From: DATLED01 sp035525495
GTDB taxonomy: Bacteria > Actinomycetota > Acidimicrobiia > Acidimicrobiales > CADCTF01
Direction of reading: 5' to 3'
DNA length: 23,592 bases
Assembly: GCA_035525495.1 (NCBI GenBank)
Contig: DATLED010000034.1
Span: 1 to 23,592 of the forward strand
The translations under genes were made by a program, and so were the position numbers. The notes under the pieces are model-generated. The model ran no database searches. It saw nothing but the letters and a program-made list of their open reading frames with translations, and was not told the DNA's origin. Positions 1 through 8,604 of the stretch are shown one piece after another (within the stretch, counting starts at the first letter, position 1; each line of letters begins with the position of its first letter).

Positions 1-176
1 TAGGTCTCGAGCGCCGGCGGCGTCGCCTCCTCGTTTCCCGGGCAGAACGGGCATGGCGCTTCCGGGTCGTCCTGCGCGGGCCGTCCGCGCGTGGCGAACG
101 GCTGCGGACGATCGGCCCGGTCGGCGCTGATGACGACCCAACGCCCCGTCAAGGGGTCGAGGCGGAGCTGGCTCAT
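1..176 (-). CDS. galT: galactose-1-phosphate uridylyltransferase-type protein, N-terminal part
   Basis: The 58 visible residues begin MSQLRLDPLTGRWVVIS and continue through RADRPQPF to CPFCPGNEEATPP. This is the N-terminal signature of the GalT branch of the HIT superfamily: an RxDPLTGxWVxIS opening followed by the CPFCPGNE Cys-x2-Cys pair that binds zinc in many members. Family knowledge: GalT moves UMP between UDP-glucose and galactose-1-phosphate in the Leloir pathway, in the cytosol. The catalytic HPH motif lies outside the window, so a related nucleotidyltransferase (ADP-glucose or ATP-phosphorylase type) cannot be excluded. The ATG at 176 overlaps the TGA of a 9-codon mini-ORF (ATGA), described separately. 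The gene diverges from the PaaK-like gene at 254. The 3' end is cut by the window edge. Confidence 0.85.
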   Translation of the reverse strand, partial: MSQLRLDPLTGRWVVISADRADRPQPFATRGRPAQDDPEAPCPFCPGNEEATPPALET

Positions 177-202
177 CGAGGACGCGACGGTGCGGATGCC
201 AC
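173..202 (-). other. possible 9-codon leaderless leader ORF before galT
   Basis: On the minus strand a TACGGT hexamer (215-210) is followed after 7 nt by GTG at 202. From there nine codons (VASAPSRPR) read to a TGA at 175-173 that overlaps the galT ATG (ATGA). The hexamer spacing is the same as at other starts in this window, so transcription may begin at this GTG, and ribosomes could reach galT by termination and reinitiation. The alternative is a plain 26-nt untranslated leader. Confidence 0.35.
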
Positions 203-209
203 TGGCCCC

Positions 210-215
210 ACCGTA
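210..215 (-). promoter_or_regulatory. putative -10 (TACGGT) for galT
   Basis: TACGGT on the minus strand lies 7 nt before the GTG at 202. It matches the TASSST hexamers found before several other genes here. No convincing -35 is visible. Confidence 0.45.
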
Positions 216-240
216 CCCCGGAGCCACTGCAACACCGGAG

Positions 241-246
241 TACCGT
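241..246 (+). promoter_or_regulatory. putative leaderless -10 (TACCGT)
   Basis: TACCGT ends 7 nt before the GTG at 254, the spacing expected if transcription starts on the start codon itself. No Shine-Dalgarno sequence precedes the GTG, which agrees with a leaderless mRNA for the six-gene operon. Confidence 0.55.
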
Positions 247-253
247 TCCGGCC

Positions 254-1549
254 GTGATCGGAGAGTTCGAGCGACCGGCGCGACTGCGCCTCGGCCAGGA
301 CCGGGCGCTCGTCCGCTACCTGCGCAACCAGGTCGCGCCGTACTCGCGGTTCCATCAGGACGCCCTCGGGAGCCGGCCGGTCGACGGGCGAAACGCGCTC
401 ACGTCGCTGCCGCTCGTCGAACTCGCCGATGTCACCGACCCGGCGGACATCGTCCTGCGTCCGACGAGCGACCAACTGGCAGTGGCGCCTGACCGCGAGC
501 TGCGCATGCAGTGGTGGTGGGCGAGGATCCGCCGTCGCACCGACGCCTTCAACCGCGAGGTGCTCGAGCCGCGGTACAAGCCGATCCACTGGCACGCTGC
601 GACCTCGGAGTCGGGCTCGGTGCCGATCGGGTACACCGCTGCAGACCTCGAACGGTTGGCCGAGGTCGGTCGCGCCGGTCTCGAGATGGCGGGGCTCACC
701 CCGGAGGACGTGCTCGTCAGCGTGTTCCCGCCCGGTTCGACCCTCGACTTCTGGCAGGTGCACCTCGGGGCACGACGCGCCGGGGTCCCATCGCTGTTCC
801 TCGATCCCTCCGTCGCGCCGGATGAGGTGGCGCGGTTGCGACCGTCCGTCCTCGCCGGACGCAGCGGTGACCTCATCCGCCTCCTCGAATCCGGACGAGA
901 CGCCGGCTTCTCGTTCGCGGGGCTCTCCACCCTCCTCGTGATCGGGGAGCCGCTCGACCCCGCGCGCCGCGCTCGGCTGGCCGAGGTCGGTGGCAGCCCG
1001 AGCGGACCGGTCGCCGTCGTCGCCACGTGGGCGCCGCCCGGCGTCCGCGCGCTCTGGACCGAGTGTCGCGACGGGATCGACGTCCACACCTGGCCGACCG
1101 CCGAGGTCGTCGAGTTGGTGGATCCGCTCTCGGGGCAGCCGGTGCCGCCTGGCGCGGACGGCGAGCTCGTGTGGACTCCGGTCGGTTGGATGGGGTCCGT
1201 CGTCGTCCGTCTGAGGACAGGCGTCTTCGGCTGCATCGACGACACGGCCTGCGTGTCGTGCGGACGGACCTCGCCGCGGCTGCGTGTCGTCGACCCGATG
1301 CCGCCGTTCGCCCGCATCCTCGACGACCACCCCGGTGTGGCCCTCTGGCAGGCCGAGCTGCGCATCCACGACGGCGCCGAGGAGCTCATCGTCATCCTCG
1401 CGCCCGCCGTCAGTGGGCACCCCGGCCGGCTCCTGCGGGAGCTCGATCGTCAGCTCTCGGTGACCCAGTTCGTCGTGCTCGACCGGCGGGCCATGAGCGC
1501 CAGGCTGCAGGCGTCCGGGGACAAGCGCGTCGTCGACCATCGGGCATAG
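254..1549 (+). CDS. PaaK-like adenylate-forming (ANL) protein with degenerate motifs
   Basis: The 431-aa length and overall layout match phenylacetate-CoA ligase-type ANL enzymes, which activate acids as acyl-AMP and then acyl-CoA. Recognisable parts are GYTAADLERL (126-135) after the P-loop position, EVVELVDPLSGQPVPPGADGELVWT (284-308), RLRTG (319-323), a CxxCGR element (C333, C336) and a C-terminal SGDKRVVDHR that keeps the Lys (K424). Key motifs are eroded. The P-loop SSGTTGxP is SESGSVP (118-124), the YGxTE element is missing near 256-270, and the Asp normally after RYRTG is Val324. It may be a divergent ligase or a non-catalytic relative. It is the first gene of the MoxR operon, 6 nt before the next gene. 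The GTG start is fixed by the TACCGT promoter. Confidence 0.7.
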   Translation: MIGEFERPARLRLGQDRALVRYLRNQVAPYSRFHQDALGSRPVDGRNALTSLPLVELADVTDPADIVLRPTSDQLAVAPDRELRMQWWWARIRRRTDAFNREVLEPRYKPIHWHAATSESGSVPIGYTAADLERLAEVGRAGLEMAGLTPEDVLVSVFPPGSTLDFWQVHLGARRAGVPSLFLDPSVAPDEVARLRPSVLAGRSGDLIRLLESGRDAGFSFAGLSTLLVIGEPLDPARRARLAEVGGSPSGPVAVVATWAPPGVRALWTECRDGIDVHTWPTAEVVELVDPLSGQPVPPGADGELVWTPVGWMGSVVVRLRTGVFGCIDDTACVSCGRTSPRLRVVDPMPPFARILDDHPGVALWQAELRIHDGAEELIVILAPAVSGHPGRLLRELDRQLSVTQFVVLDRRAMSARLQASGDKRVVDHRA

Positions 1550-1555
1550 AGGACA

Positions 1556-2629
1556 ATGGCGAACGTGGCCGGCCCGAACGACCCGAACGGATGGGCGCCA
1601 CTGGAGCCGTTGCCCGATCGACCTCAGGCAACGCCGCCACCGGCGCCGGGGGAGGTGGCGGGGTCGTGGGGGCCGCCCACGACGCCGCCGGGATGGGGCC
1701 CGCCCGCCGGTCCCGCGGGTTGGGCGCCACCTCCGTCGGGTGGCTACGGCGCCACCGCCGCGGGCTACGGTCCACGGCCACAGCACAAGGGCGGCGACGC
1801 CCGCACCGGGCCGCTACCGCTGCACCCGATGTCCGTCGGCGACGTCCTCGACGGGGCCTTCAAGCTGCTGAAGGCCAACCTCCGAACGATCCTCCTCGTC
1901 GTCGCCGCCGTGGTCGTGCCGCTGCAGCTCGCATCCGCGTTCCTCGTCCGCGACCAGGTATCGCCAGGCCTGCTCAACATCTTCCGCGACCCGACGATCG
2001 CCCAGAACCAGGCCGCCTTCAACCTCGGGGACCTCGGCTCGAGCATGCTCACCGTCCTGCTCGGTCTCCTCACCGCACCCCTGATCGCCGGCGCCGTCAG
2101 CCGCGTCTGCGCGGCGTCGTACCTCGGCCAGCAGATCGGTCCCGGCGAAGCGCTGAAGTCGACGCTGCACCGGCTGCCGGCACTGCTCGCGGCCTCGTTC
2201 CTCGTGCTCTTGCTACAGGTTCTCGGGTTCGTCCTCTGCATCCTTCCGGGGATCGCCCTCAGCGTCCTCTACACCGTCGTGACCCCGGCACTGATGATCG
2301 AGGAGATCGGGCCGATCCAGGCGATGCGGCGGTCGTGGCGGCTGATCCGTCCGCGCTTCTGGGGCGTCCTGGGGATCGTGATCCTCGCGTTCGTCATTTC
2401 CTCGTTCGTGGGCAACCTCCTCGGCGGCGCGCCGAGCGCCATCGGGACGATCTTCGGTGGCTCGTTCGCGTGGCTCTGGATCGCCGTCGGGTCCGTTCTC
2501 GCGTCGCTCGTCAGCGCACCGATCACGGCCATCGTCGACACGCTGCTGTACTTCGACGGCCGCATCCGCAACGAGGGCTTCGACCTCGAGGTGATGGCGC
2601 AGGATCTCGAACGCAGTGCTGTTCGCTAG
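1556..2629 (+). CDS. polytopic membrane protein with Pro-rich N-terminus (glycerophosphoryl diester phosphodiesterase membrane-domain type)
   Basis: The protein has 357 aa. Residues about 1-85 are Pro/Gly/Ala-rich and probably disordered and cytosolic. About six membrane segments follow (starting TILLVVAAVVVPLQL, and LLAASFLVLLLQVLGFVLCILPG in the middle). The C-terminus reads LLYFDGRIRNEGFDLEVMAQ, a typical ending of this actinobacterial family. The family carries a phosphodiesterase-associated membrane domain but no catalytic phosphodiesterase domain, so no enzyme activity is claimed. The ATG at 1556 sits just after an AGAGGA that overlaps the upstream stop. The reading frame overlaps the next gene by 14 nt, which points to translational coupling. 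Function is unknown, and membership of the MoxR/DUF58 cluster suggests an envelope role. Confidence 0.8.
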   Translation: MANVAGPNDPNGWAPLEPLPDRPQATPPPAPGEVAGSWGPPTTPPGWGPPAGPAGWAPPPSGGYGATAAGYGPRPQHKGGDARTGPLPLHPMSVGDVLDGAFKLLKANLRTILLVVAAVVVPLQLASAFLVRDQVSPGLLNIFRDPTIAQNQAAFNLGDLGSSMLTVLLGLLTAPLIAGAVSRVCAASYLGQQIGPGEALKSTLHRLPALLAASFLVLLLQVLGFVLCILPGIALSVLYTVVTPALMIEEIGPIQAMRRSWRLIRPRFWGVLGIVILAFVISSFVGNLLGGAPSAIGTIFGGSFAWLWIAVGSVLASLVSAPITAIVDTLLYFDGRIRNEGFDLEVMAQDLERSAVR

Positions 2630-3263
2630 TCCGGAGACGCTCCCGCCGCCGACGCCGACCGGTGAAGAGATCCGGAGAGGGGCCGAGGAGATCCTCCGCC
2701 GTCCCGAGTTCCAGGAGCCGGCGCGCTCGTTGTACCAGCGGGCGCTCGACAAGCTCGGTGAGCTCCTCGGCGACGTGATCAGCGCCATCGTCGACGGGAC
2801 GTCGGGCGCCGTCGCCGCCTGGGTGTTGCTCGCCGTCGTCGTCGGCGTCCTCGGGTACCTCGTCAGCCGGGGCGTCCAGGCCGACCGCCGTCGCCGCGTC
2901 CCGGGTGATGGTGCGGTCGTGGCCTACCACGCCGATGAGGAGCTCGGCCGGACGTTCGCGGAGTGGGACGCGGAAGCGATTCGCCTCGAGGCCTCCGGGA
3001 ACTGGCGGGACGCCATTCGGTGCCGCTACCGAGCACTCGTCGTCGCCCTGGCCGGTGCCGGTGTCGTCGACGAAGTGCCGGGCCGGACGGCGGGGGAGTA
3101 CCGCGCGCTCGTCGGCGCGGCACGACCCGCGGTGGGTGAGCCGTTCGCCGGCGCCACGGAGCTGTTCGAGCACGCGTGGTACGGCAACGAGGCGACCGGG
3201 CCGGACGAGGCGTCGGCGTTCCGAGGCCTCTCCGAGCAGGTCCGGATCGGGACGTCGTCGTGA
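2616..3263 (+). CDS. DUF4129 domain membrane protein
   Basis: The protein has 215 aa. An N-terminal soluble segment (1-66) is followed by one membrane helix (about 68-90, GAVAAWVLLAVVVGVLGYLV) and then a C-terminal domain. That domain contains the DUF4129 pattern: WDAEAIRLEASGNWRDAIR, YRALVVALAGAGVV and GRTAGEYRALV. DUF4129 proteins usually sit beside MoxR and DUF58 genes and sometimes beside transglutaminase-like proteins. Their biochemical role is unknown. The GTG start at 2616 lies inside the preceding gene (14-nt overlap). The TGA overlaps the GTG of the next gene as GTGA, so this part of the operon is tightly coupled. Confidence 0.85.
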   Translation: MLFASPETLPPPTPTGEEIRRGAEEILRRPEFQEPARSLYQRALDKLGELLGDVISAIVDGTSGAVAAWVLLAVVVGVLGYLVSRGVQADRRRRVPGDGAVVAYHADEELGRTFAEWDAEAIRLEASGNWRDAIRCRYRALVVALAGAGVVDEVPGRTAGEYRALVGAARPAVGEPFAGATELFEHAWYGNEATGPDEASAFRGLSEQVRIGTSS

Positions 3264-4352
3264 CGCCGGCACGCCGGGCGCTGCCGTTCGTCCTGTTGGC
3301 CGTGGCGGTGCTCCTCATCGGCGTGGTCACCCGAAGCGGCCGCAGCGAAGGGAAGCCGCTCGACCCGCGTTCGACCGGTCCGCTCGGGGCGCGGGCGCTC
3401 GTGCTGCTGCTCGGCCGATTCGATGCCGACGTCCTTCTCATCGGCGGAGTGCCGCCGAAGGGCGCTGTTGCGGTGCTGCTGCAGGACCAGCTGAACGAGA
3501 ACGAGACCGTCGCCCTCGAGGGGTGGGTGCGGGACGGCGGGACGCTCGTCGTCACCGACCCCCTCTCCAGCTTCGCGCCAACGGTCGGCGGGTCGAGCGT
3601 CGACCTGTTCGACCCGGCAACGGAGGACCGCGACCTGCTGCGGCCGCGGTGCGCGCTCGAGGCCGTGTCCCGCGTCGGACGCATCCGGGTCAGTGGCGCC
3701 GCGCCGTTCCGCCCGCGCGCCGGACAGATCGGCTGCTTCCCCCTGCAGGGCGGTTCGTACCTCCTCGCCCGCGCCGAAGGCGAGGGAACGGTCGTCGCTC
3801 TCGGGGGCGCGGGCCCGTTCGTCAACGAGCAGCTCGACGAGGAGGACAACGCCGTCCTCGCCGTCAGCCTCATGGCGCCGACGCCCGGCACGGTTGTGGA
3901 CATCGTGCAGCCGTCGGTGGTCGGGGGTGGGCGCAAGAGCCTGCGCCAGCTCGTGCCCCGCCGGGTCAAGGACGGCTTGTGGGAGCTGTTGATCGCCTTC
4001 GGCCTCTTCGCCCTCTGGCGAGCGCGCCGCCTCGGCAAGCCCGTGCTCGAGCCCCAGCCCGTCCAGATCGCGGGGAGCGAGCTCGTCGTCGCCGTGGGAA
4101 ACCTGCTGCACCACGGGCGCCGACGTGAACCGGCAGCGGCGATGCTCCGGTCGTCGTTGCGCCGCACGTTGAGCGAGGGGCTGGGCGTGCCCGCCGACGC
4201 GCCGTCCGACGTGCTCGCGGCGGCCGCGTCGGCGCGTGCGGGCGTCGACCCTGCAACCGTCGAGGCCGCGCTCGACGAGCGCCCTCCCCTGGACGACGCC
4301 GCGCTGGTGCGACTCGCGCAGTCCGTCGAATCGCTGAGAAACGAGGTCATCC

Positions 4353-4363
<11 letters not shown>
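3260..4363 (+). CDS. DUF4350 domain membrane protein
   Basis: The protein has 367 aa. An N-terminal membrane anchor (RALPFVLLAVAVLLIGVV) precedes a DUF4350 region of about 170 residues (SEGKPLDPRSTGPLGARAL through GPFVNEQLDEEDNAVLAV), which has a GATase-like Rossmann flavour. A second membrane helix follows (GLWELLIAFGLFALW), then a cytosolic tail of about 110 residues. The reading frame extends upstream to 3176, but the GTG at 3260 is preferred because it overlaps the upstream stop (GTGA) and directly precedes the basic membrane-anchor start TPARR. The 3' end overlaps moxR by 11 nt. Function is unknown. In related clusters this protein accompanies MoxR and DUF58. Confidence 0.85.
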
Positions 4364-5362
<999 letters not shown>

Positions 5363-5366
<4 letters not shown>

Positions 5367-6685
5367 GATCCCGTCTGGTGCCGGTTCCGACGGCGCGGTT
5401 GGCGCTGATTGCGGCCGTCGCCTCGTTGCTCGTCGCCCTGTTCCCTGGCGACTCGACCGCCGGCCTCGTGGTCGTCAACGGCGTGCTCCTCACCCTCGCC
5501 CTCGCCGACTGGGCGACGGCGACGCGGCCGTCCTCCGTCGCCATCGAACGAACGCTTCCCGGCATCGTGGCGTTGCACCAGCCGGCGTCGGTGTCGTGGA
5601 CCGTCACCAACCACTCCGACCGGCGGCTCCAGCTGTCGTTCGCCGACCAGTTGGCGCCATCACTGCGAGCCGACCGTCGCCGCGTCAGCGTGCGCGTGCG
5701 GGGCAGGGGGCGGGCCACGGCGACGACGGCGCTCCGTCCGTCGCGCCGCGGCCGGTTCGACGTGAGCGAACTGGCGCTGCGCGTCGAGGGGAGGCTCGGG
5801 CTGGCGGCCCGCCAGGACCGCGTCGTCCTGCCGGCGACGATGCGGGTGTACCCCCCGTTCGCCTCGCGGGACGAGGCGGAGCTCCGCATCAACAAGGCCC
5901 GCATCCTCGAGGTGGGGTTGCGGTCGGCGAAGGGGCGCGGCGGGGGAACCGAGTTCGACTCCATGCGGGAGTACGGGCCCGACGACGAGTTCCGGCGCAT
6001 CGACTGGTCGGCGACGGCCCGCGCCGGCAAGCCGATCGTGCGGACCTATCGAGCCGAGCGCAACCAGTCCGTCCTGCTCCTGCTCGACAACGGCCGCGTG
6101 ATGGCGGGACGCGTCGCCGACGTGCCCCGCGTGGAGCACGCCATGGACGCGGTGATGATGTTGACGGCGGTCGCGACGCGCCTCGGCGACCGAGCGGGAT
6201 TGATCGCCTTCGACCGCGAGGTGCGGGCGGTCGTGGCACCGAGCCACTCGCGTGCGCAGCTCGGGCGCGTCACCGAGGCGATGTACGAGCTCGAACCGCA
6301 GCTCGTCGAGAGCGACTACGCCGGAGCGTTCGTCGAGGCGCTGGCGCGGTTCCGGCGGCGCGCCCTGCTCGTGGCGTTCACCGAGCTGGCCACCCAGGCG
6401 GTGTCCGACACGCTGCTACCCGCGCTGCCTTTGATCGTGCGCGATCACGTCGTCGTCGTCGCCAGCGTCCAGGATCCGGCCGTGCTGGCGCTGGCGCGAT
6501 CCTCGCCCGATGACGCAGGCGGCGCCTACGCGAAGGCCGCGGGCATCGCCGCCCTCGAGGAGCGGCGCCGTCTGACCGCCCGCATCCGGGGCATGGGCGT
6601 CACCGTGGTCGACGCGCCGCCGGGGAAGCTGGCGCCCGACCTCGCCGATGCCTATCTCCGCGTGAAGGCCACCGGCCGCCTCTAG
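5363..6685 (+). CDS. DUF58 domain protein (vWA-like partner of MoxR)
   Basis: The protein is 440 aa from the TTG at 5363. Two N-terminal membrane helices (ARLALIAAVASLLVALFPG, then AGLVVVNGVLLTLALADWA) precede a beta-rich region. The DUF58 core is GGGTEFDSMREYGPDDEFRRIDWSATARAG, followed by the vWA-like strand SVLLLLDNGRVM. The start is a choice between TTG at 5363, which overlaps the MoxR stop as TTGA, and GTG at 5378, five codons later. I chose TTG because overlapping starts are the rule in this operon. Neither has a clear Shine-Dalgarno sequence. The TAG stop shares the CTAG at 6682-6685 with the oppositely oriented SpoIIM gene. Function is unknown, probably a MoxR client at the membrane. 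Confidence 0.9.
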
Positions 6686-6715
6686 GCCGACGGCACCTCG
6701 CCGAGGAGGCCGGTG
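6670..6715. terminator. inverted repeat spanning the convergent stops, possible bidirectional terminator
   Basis: Arms 6670-6681 and 6704-6715 pair at 11 of 12 positions, with a 22-nt loop that starts at the shared CTAG. No T-run follows on either strand. Each arm lies inside the coding end of one of the two converging genes, so the repeat may also reflect codon content. Confidence 0.3.
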
Positions 6716-7674
6716 ATGCCACGGGCGGCGGCGTCACGTCCAAGGACGGCGACGTAGAGGACGAACAAGGCCTCGACGAGGAGGCCGATGCCGACGCGGA
6801 CAGGGGTGGGCAGGCCCGACCCCGTGACGAAACCCTCGATGAGTCCAGCGACGACGAAGGTCACCGCCAGCCCGAGCACGATGACGACCGAGCGGCGCCC
6901 CTCCTCCGTCAGTGCGGTCGCCCGCAGCCGGTCGCCGGGGTCGACGAGCGACCACCCGAGGCGAAGCCCGGCGCTCCCCGCGATGACGACCGCGGAGAGC
7001 TCGAGCAGACCATGGGGGAGGATCAGCCCGTAGAACTTGGCGTTCTCGCCGGCGGCGGCGAACAGTCCGGCCGGCACCCCGAGGTTGGCGCCGTTGTAGA
7101 CGAGCACGAGCGCCGTCGGGACGCAGAGGAACACGCCGCCGGCGAAGGCCATGAACCCGACCTGGATGTTGTTCGTGGTGACCTTGGCGGCGAACTCCGA
7201 TGCCGGCGCCGACGAGTAGTACGACTCGAAGTCCTCGTTGAGGTACGCCTCCCGCAGCGCCCGCGGGCCGACGGCATCGATCGCCCGGTCCGAGCTCGAC
7301 AGCCACACCCCGACGGCGATCGCCGGGACGAAGAAGAGCGCGGCCGCGACCCCGATGAAGCTGCGGTTGTGCCACAGCGCGCCCGGGAACGTCGCCGTGA
7401 AGAATCGCCCGATCGCCCGCAGCGACTTCGGGCGGGTCCCGTAGACGATCGCGCCGGCGGCCGCGACCAGTCCGGTGAGCTGCGTGATGAGCGCGGGATC
7501 GCGGTAGTAGGTGCGGACATACGACAGGTGGCTCGACGTCCGTTGGTACAGCCGGACGAGCTCGTCGATCTCGTCCGCCCGCAGTCGGTTGGCGCCTCCG
7601 CGGGCCTGGCGCACGAGGACGCCGAGACGGTCCCAGACCGGTTGGTTCGTGGCGAGGAACCGGTCCAGATCCAC
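6682..7674 (-). CDS. SpoIIM-family (stage II sporulation protein M-like) membrane protein
   Basis: The protein has 330 aa. A soluble N-terminal region (VDLDRFLATNQPVWDRLGVL through YYRDPALITQL) is followed by several membrane helices and the SpoIIM-type core (NNIQVGFMAFAGGVFLCVPTALVL, GLILPHGLLELSAVVIAGSAGL). In Bacillus SpoIIM belongs to the DMP peptidoglycan-remodelling complex. Actinobacterial homologues occur in non-sporulating species, so the role here is open. The frame stays open upstream to about 7815, but the GTG at 7674 is preferred. It matches the conserved VDLDxF opening and lies exactly 7 nt after a TACCGT hexamer. It diverges from the RDD gene with 19 nt between start codons. 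Confidence 0.85.
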   Translation of the reverse strand: MDLDRFLATNQPVWDRLGVLVRQARGGANRLRADEIDELVRLYQRTSSHLSYVRTYYRDPALITQLTGLVAAAGAIVYGTRPKSLRAIGRFFTATFPGALWHNRSFIGVAAALFFVPAIAVGVWLSSSDRAIDAVGPRALREAYLNEDFESYYSSAPASEFAAKVTTNNIQVGFMAFAGGVFLCVPTALVLVYNGANLGVPAGLFAAAGENAKFYGLILPHGLLELSAVVIAGSAGLRLGWSLVDPGDRLRATALTEEGRRSVVIVLGLAVTFVVAGLIEGFVTGSGLPTPVRVGIGLLVEALFVLYVAVLGRDAAARGITGLLGEVPSA

Positions 7675-7680
7675 CCGGCG

Positions 7681-7687
7681 TACGGTA
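7681..7687. promoter_or_regulatory. overlapping mirror-image -10 elements of two leaderless genes
   Basis: TACGGT (7681-7686, plus) is followed by 7 nt and the ATG at 7694. TACCGT (7687-7682, minus) is followed by 7 nt and the GTG at 7674. The hexamers overlap by 5 bp, so both promoters probably cannot be melted independently at the same time. No Shine-Dalgarno sequence fits between the two start codons. Confidence 0.6.
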
Positions 7688-7693
7688 CTTGCG

Positions 7694-8581
7694 ATGGTGG
7701 CGCGGTTCGGGACGTCGGCACGCGACGGCATCGTCACGCCCGAGGCCGTGCTGCTCGAGTTCGACACCGCCGGACTGGCGTCGCGCTTGCTGGCCGCCTT
7801 CCTCGACGCCGCCATCCAACTGCTCGTGCTCCTCGGCGTGCTCCTCGGGGTCTACGGGCTGAGCGAGCTCGGCCTCGATCTCGGCGGGCTCGGGACGGCG
7901 TTCCTCTACGTCCTGGTGTTCCTGCTGCTCTTCGGGTACCCCGCCGCCTTCGAGACGCTGTGGCGTGGACGCACGCCAGGGAAGGCGGCCCTCGGGCTGC
8001 GGGTCGTGACCGTCGAAGGCGGCCCGATCCGCTTCCGTCACGCCGCCATCCGAGCCATGCTCGGGATCTTCGACAAGTACCTCTTCACCGGGATGGTGGG
8101 CGTGCTGTCGGTGCTGGCGACGCGCCGCAACCAACGCCTCGGCGACCTCGTCGGCGGGACGATCGTCTTGCGGGAGCGGTCGGGCGCGAAGGCTCCCTCG
8201 GCGGTCCGCTTCGCCGCGCCGCACGGCCTCGAGGGCTACGTCGCATCGCTCGACGTCGGTCGCCTCGGACACGAGGACTACGGGACGATCCGTTCGTTCC
8301 TGCTGCGGGCGCCCTCGTTGTCGCCGGCGGCGCGACAGCACGTCGCCGGCCAGCTGGCGGCGTCGACCGTGACGCGGCTCCACGCCGTGCCGCCGCCCGG
8401 ACTGCCACCCGAGGTCTTCTTGGTGTGCGTGGCCGCGGCCCACCAGCACCGAAACGCGCCGGCGGCGATGCCGGCGCCATTCGAGAGCGTCTGGGCGGCG
8501 CCGTCGTCGAAAGGGTTCGCCCGCCCTCCGTCGGCGGCTCCTCCGGCGAGGAGCCACACGGGGTTCACGGCGCCGTCCTAG
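7694..8581 (+). CDS. RDD-family membrane protein
   Basis: The protein has 295 aa. The RDD domain is in the N-terminal half: helix ASRLLAAFLDAAIQLLVLLGVLLG, helix LYVLVFLLLFGYPAAFETLWRGRTPGKAALGLRVV, and a third segment ending RRNQRLGDLVGGTIVLRER. The GRTPGKxxLGLRVV and QRLGDxxAGT-like elements are typical. The C-terminal 130 residues are soluble and Pro/Ala-rich near the end (SAAPPARS). RDD proteins have mostly unknown function, and some are proposed transporters. Divergent pairing with SpoIIM is shared with other actinobacteria. The ATG at 7694 is fixed by the TACGGT promoter. The in-frame extension to 7511 runs antisense to SpoIIM and is unlikely. Confidence 0.87.
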   Translation: MVARFGTSARDGIVTPEAVLLEFDTAGLASRLLAAFLDAAIQLLVLLGVLLGVYGLSELGLDLGGLGTAFLYVLVFLLLFGYPAAFETLWRGRTPGKAALGLRVVTVEGGPIRFRHAAIRAMLGIFDKYLFTGMVGVLSVLATRRNQRLGDLVGGTIVLRERSGAKAPSAVRFAAPHGLEGYVASLDVGRLGHEDYGTIRSFLLRAPSLSPAARQHVAGQLAASTVTRLHAVPPPGLPPEVFLVCVAAAHQHRNAPAAMPAPFESVWAAPSSKGFARPPSAAPPARSHTGFTAPS

Positions 8582-8592
8582 AGGGGGGCCGG

Positions 8593-8598
8593 TAGCCT
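8593..8598 (+). promoter_or_regulatory. putative leaderless -10 (TAGCCT) of the cysteine desulfurase gene
   Basis: TAGCCT ends 6 nt before the GTG at 8605. It lies in the 23-nt gap after the RDD gene, showing that iscS-mnmA can be transcribed separately from the RDD gene. Confidence 0.55.
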
Positions 8599-8604
8599 GG
8601 ACCG

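Noticed and set aside
173..1786. Long minus-strand open frame (537 codons)
   Set aside because: It is antisense to the PaaK-like gene, is Arg/Pro-rich without domain features, and arises from GC-rich codon bias. Only its last nine codons were considered, as a leader ORF.
7675..7815. Upstream extension of the SpoIIM-family protein
   Set aside because: It would run antisense through the start of the RDD gene. The GTG at 7674 with its -10 fits better.
6734..8557. Minus-strand open frame of 607 codons over SpoIIM and RDD
   Set aside because: It reads an Arg-rich shadow of the SpoIIM frame and crosses the divergent promoters. No family features.
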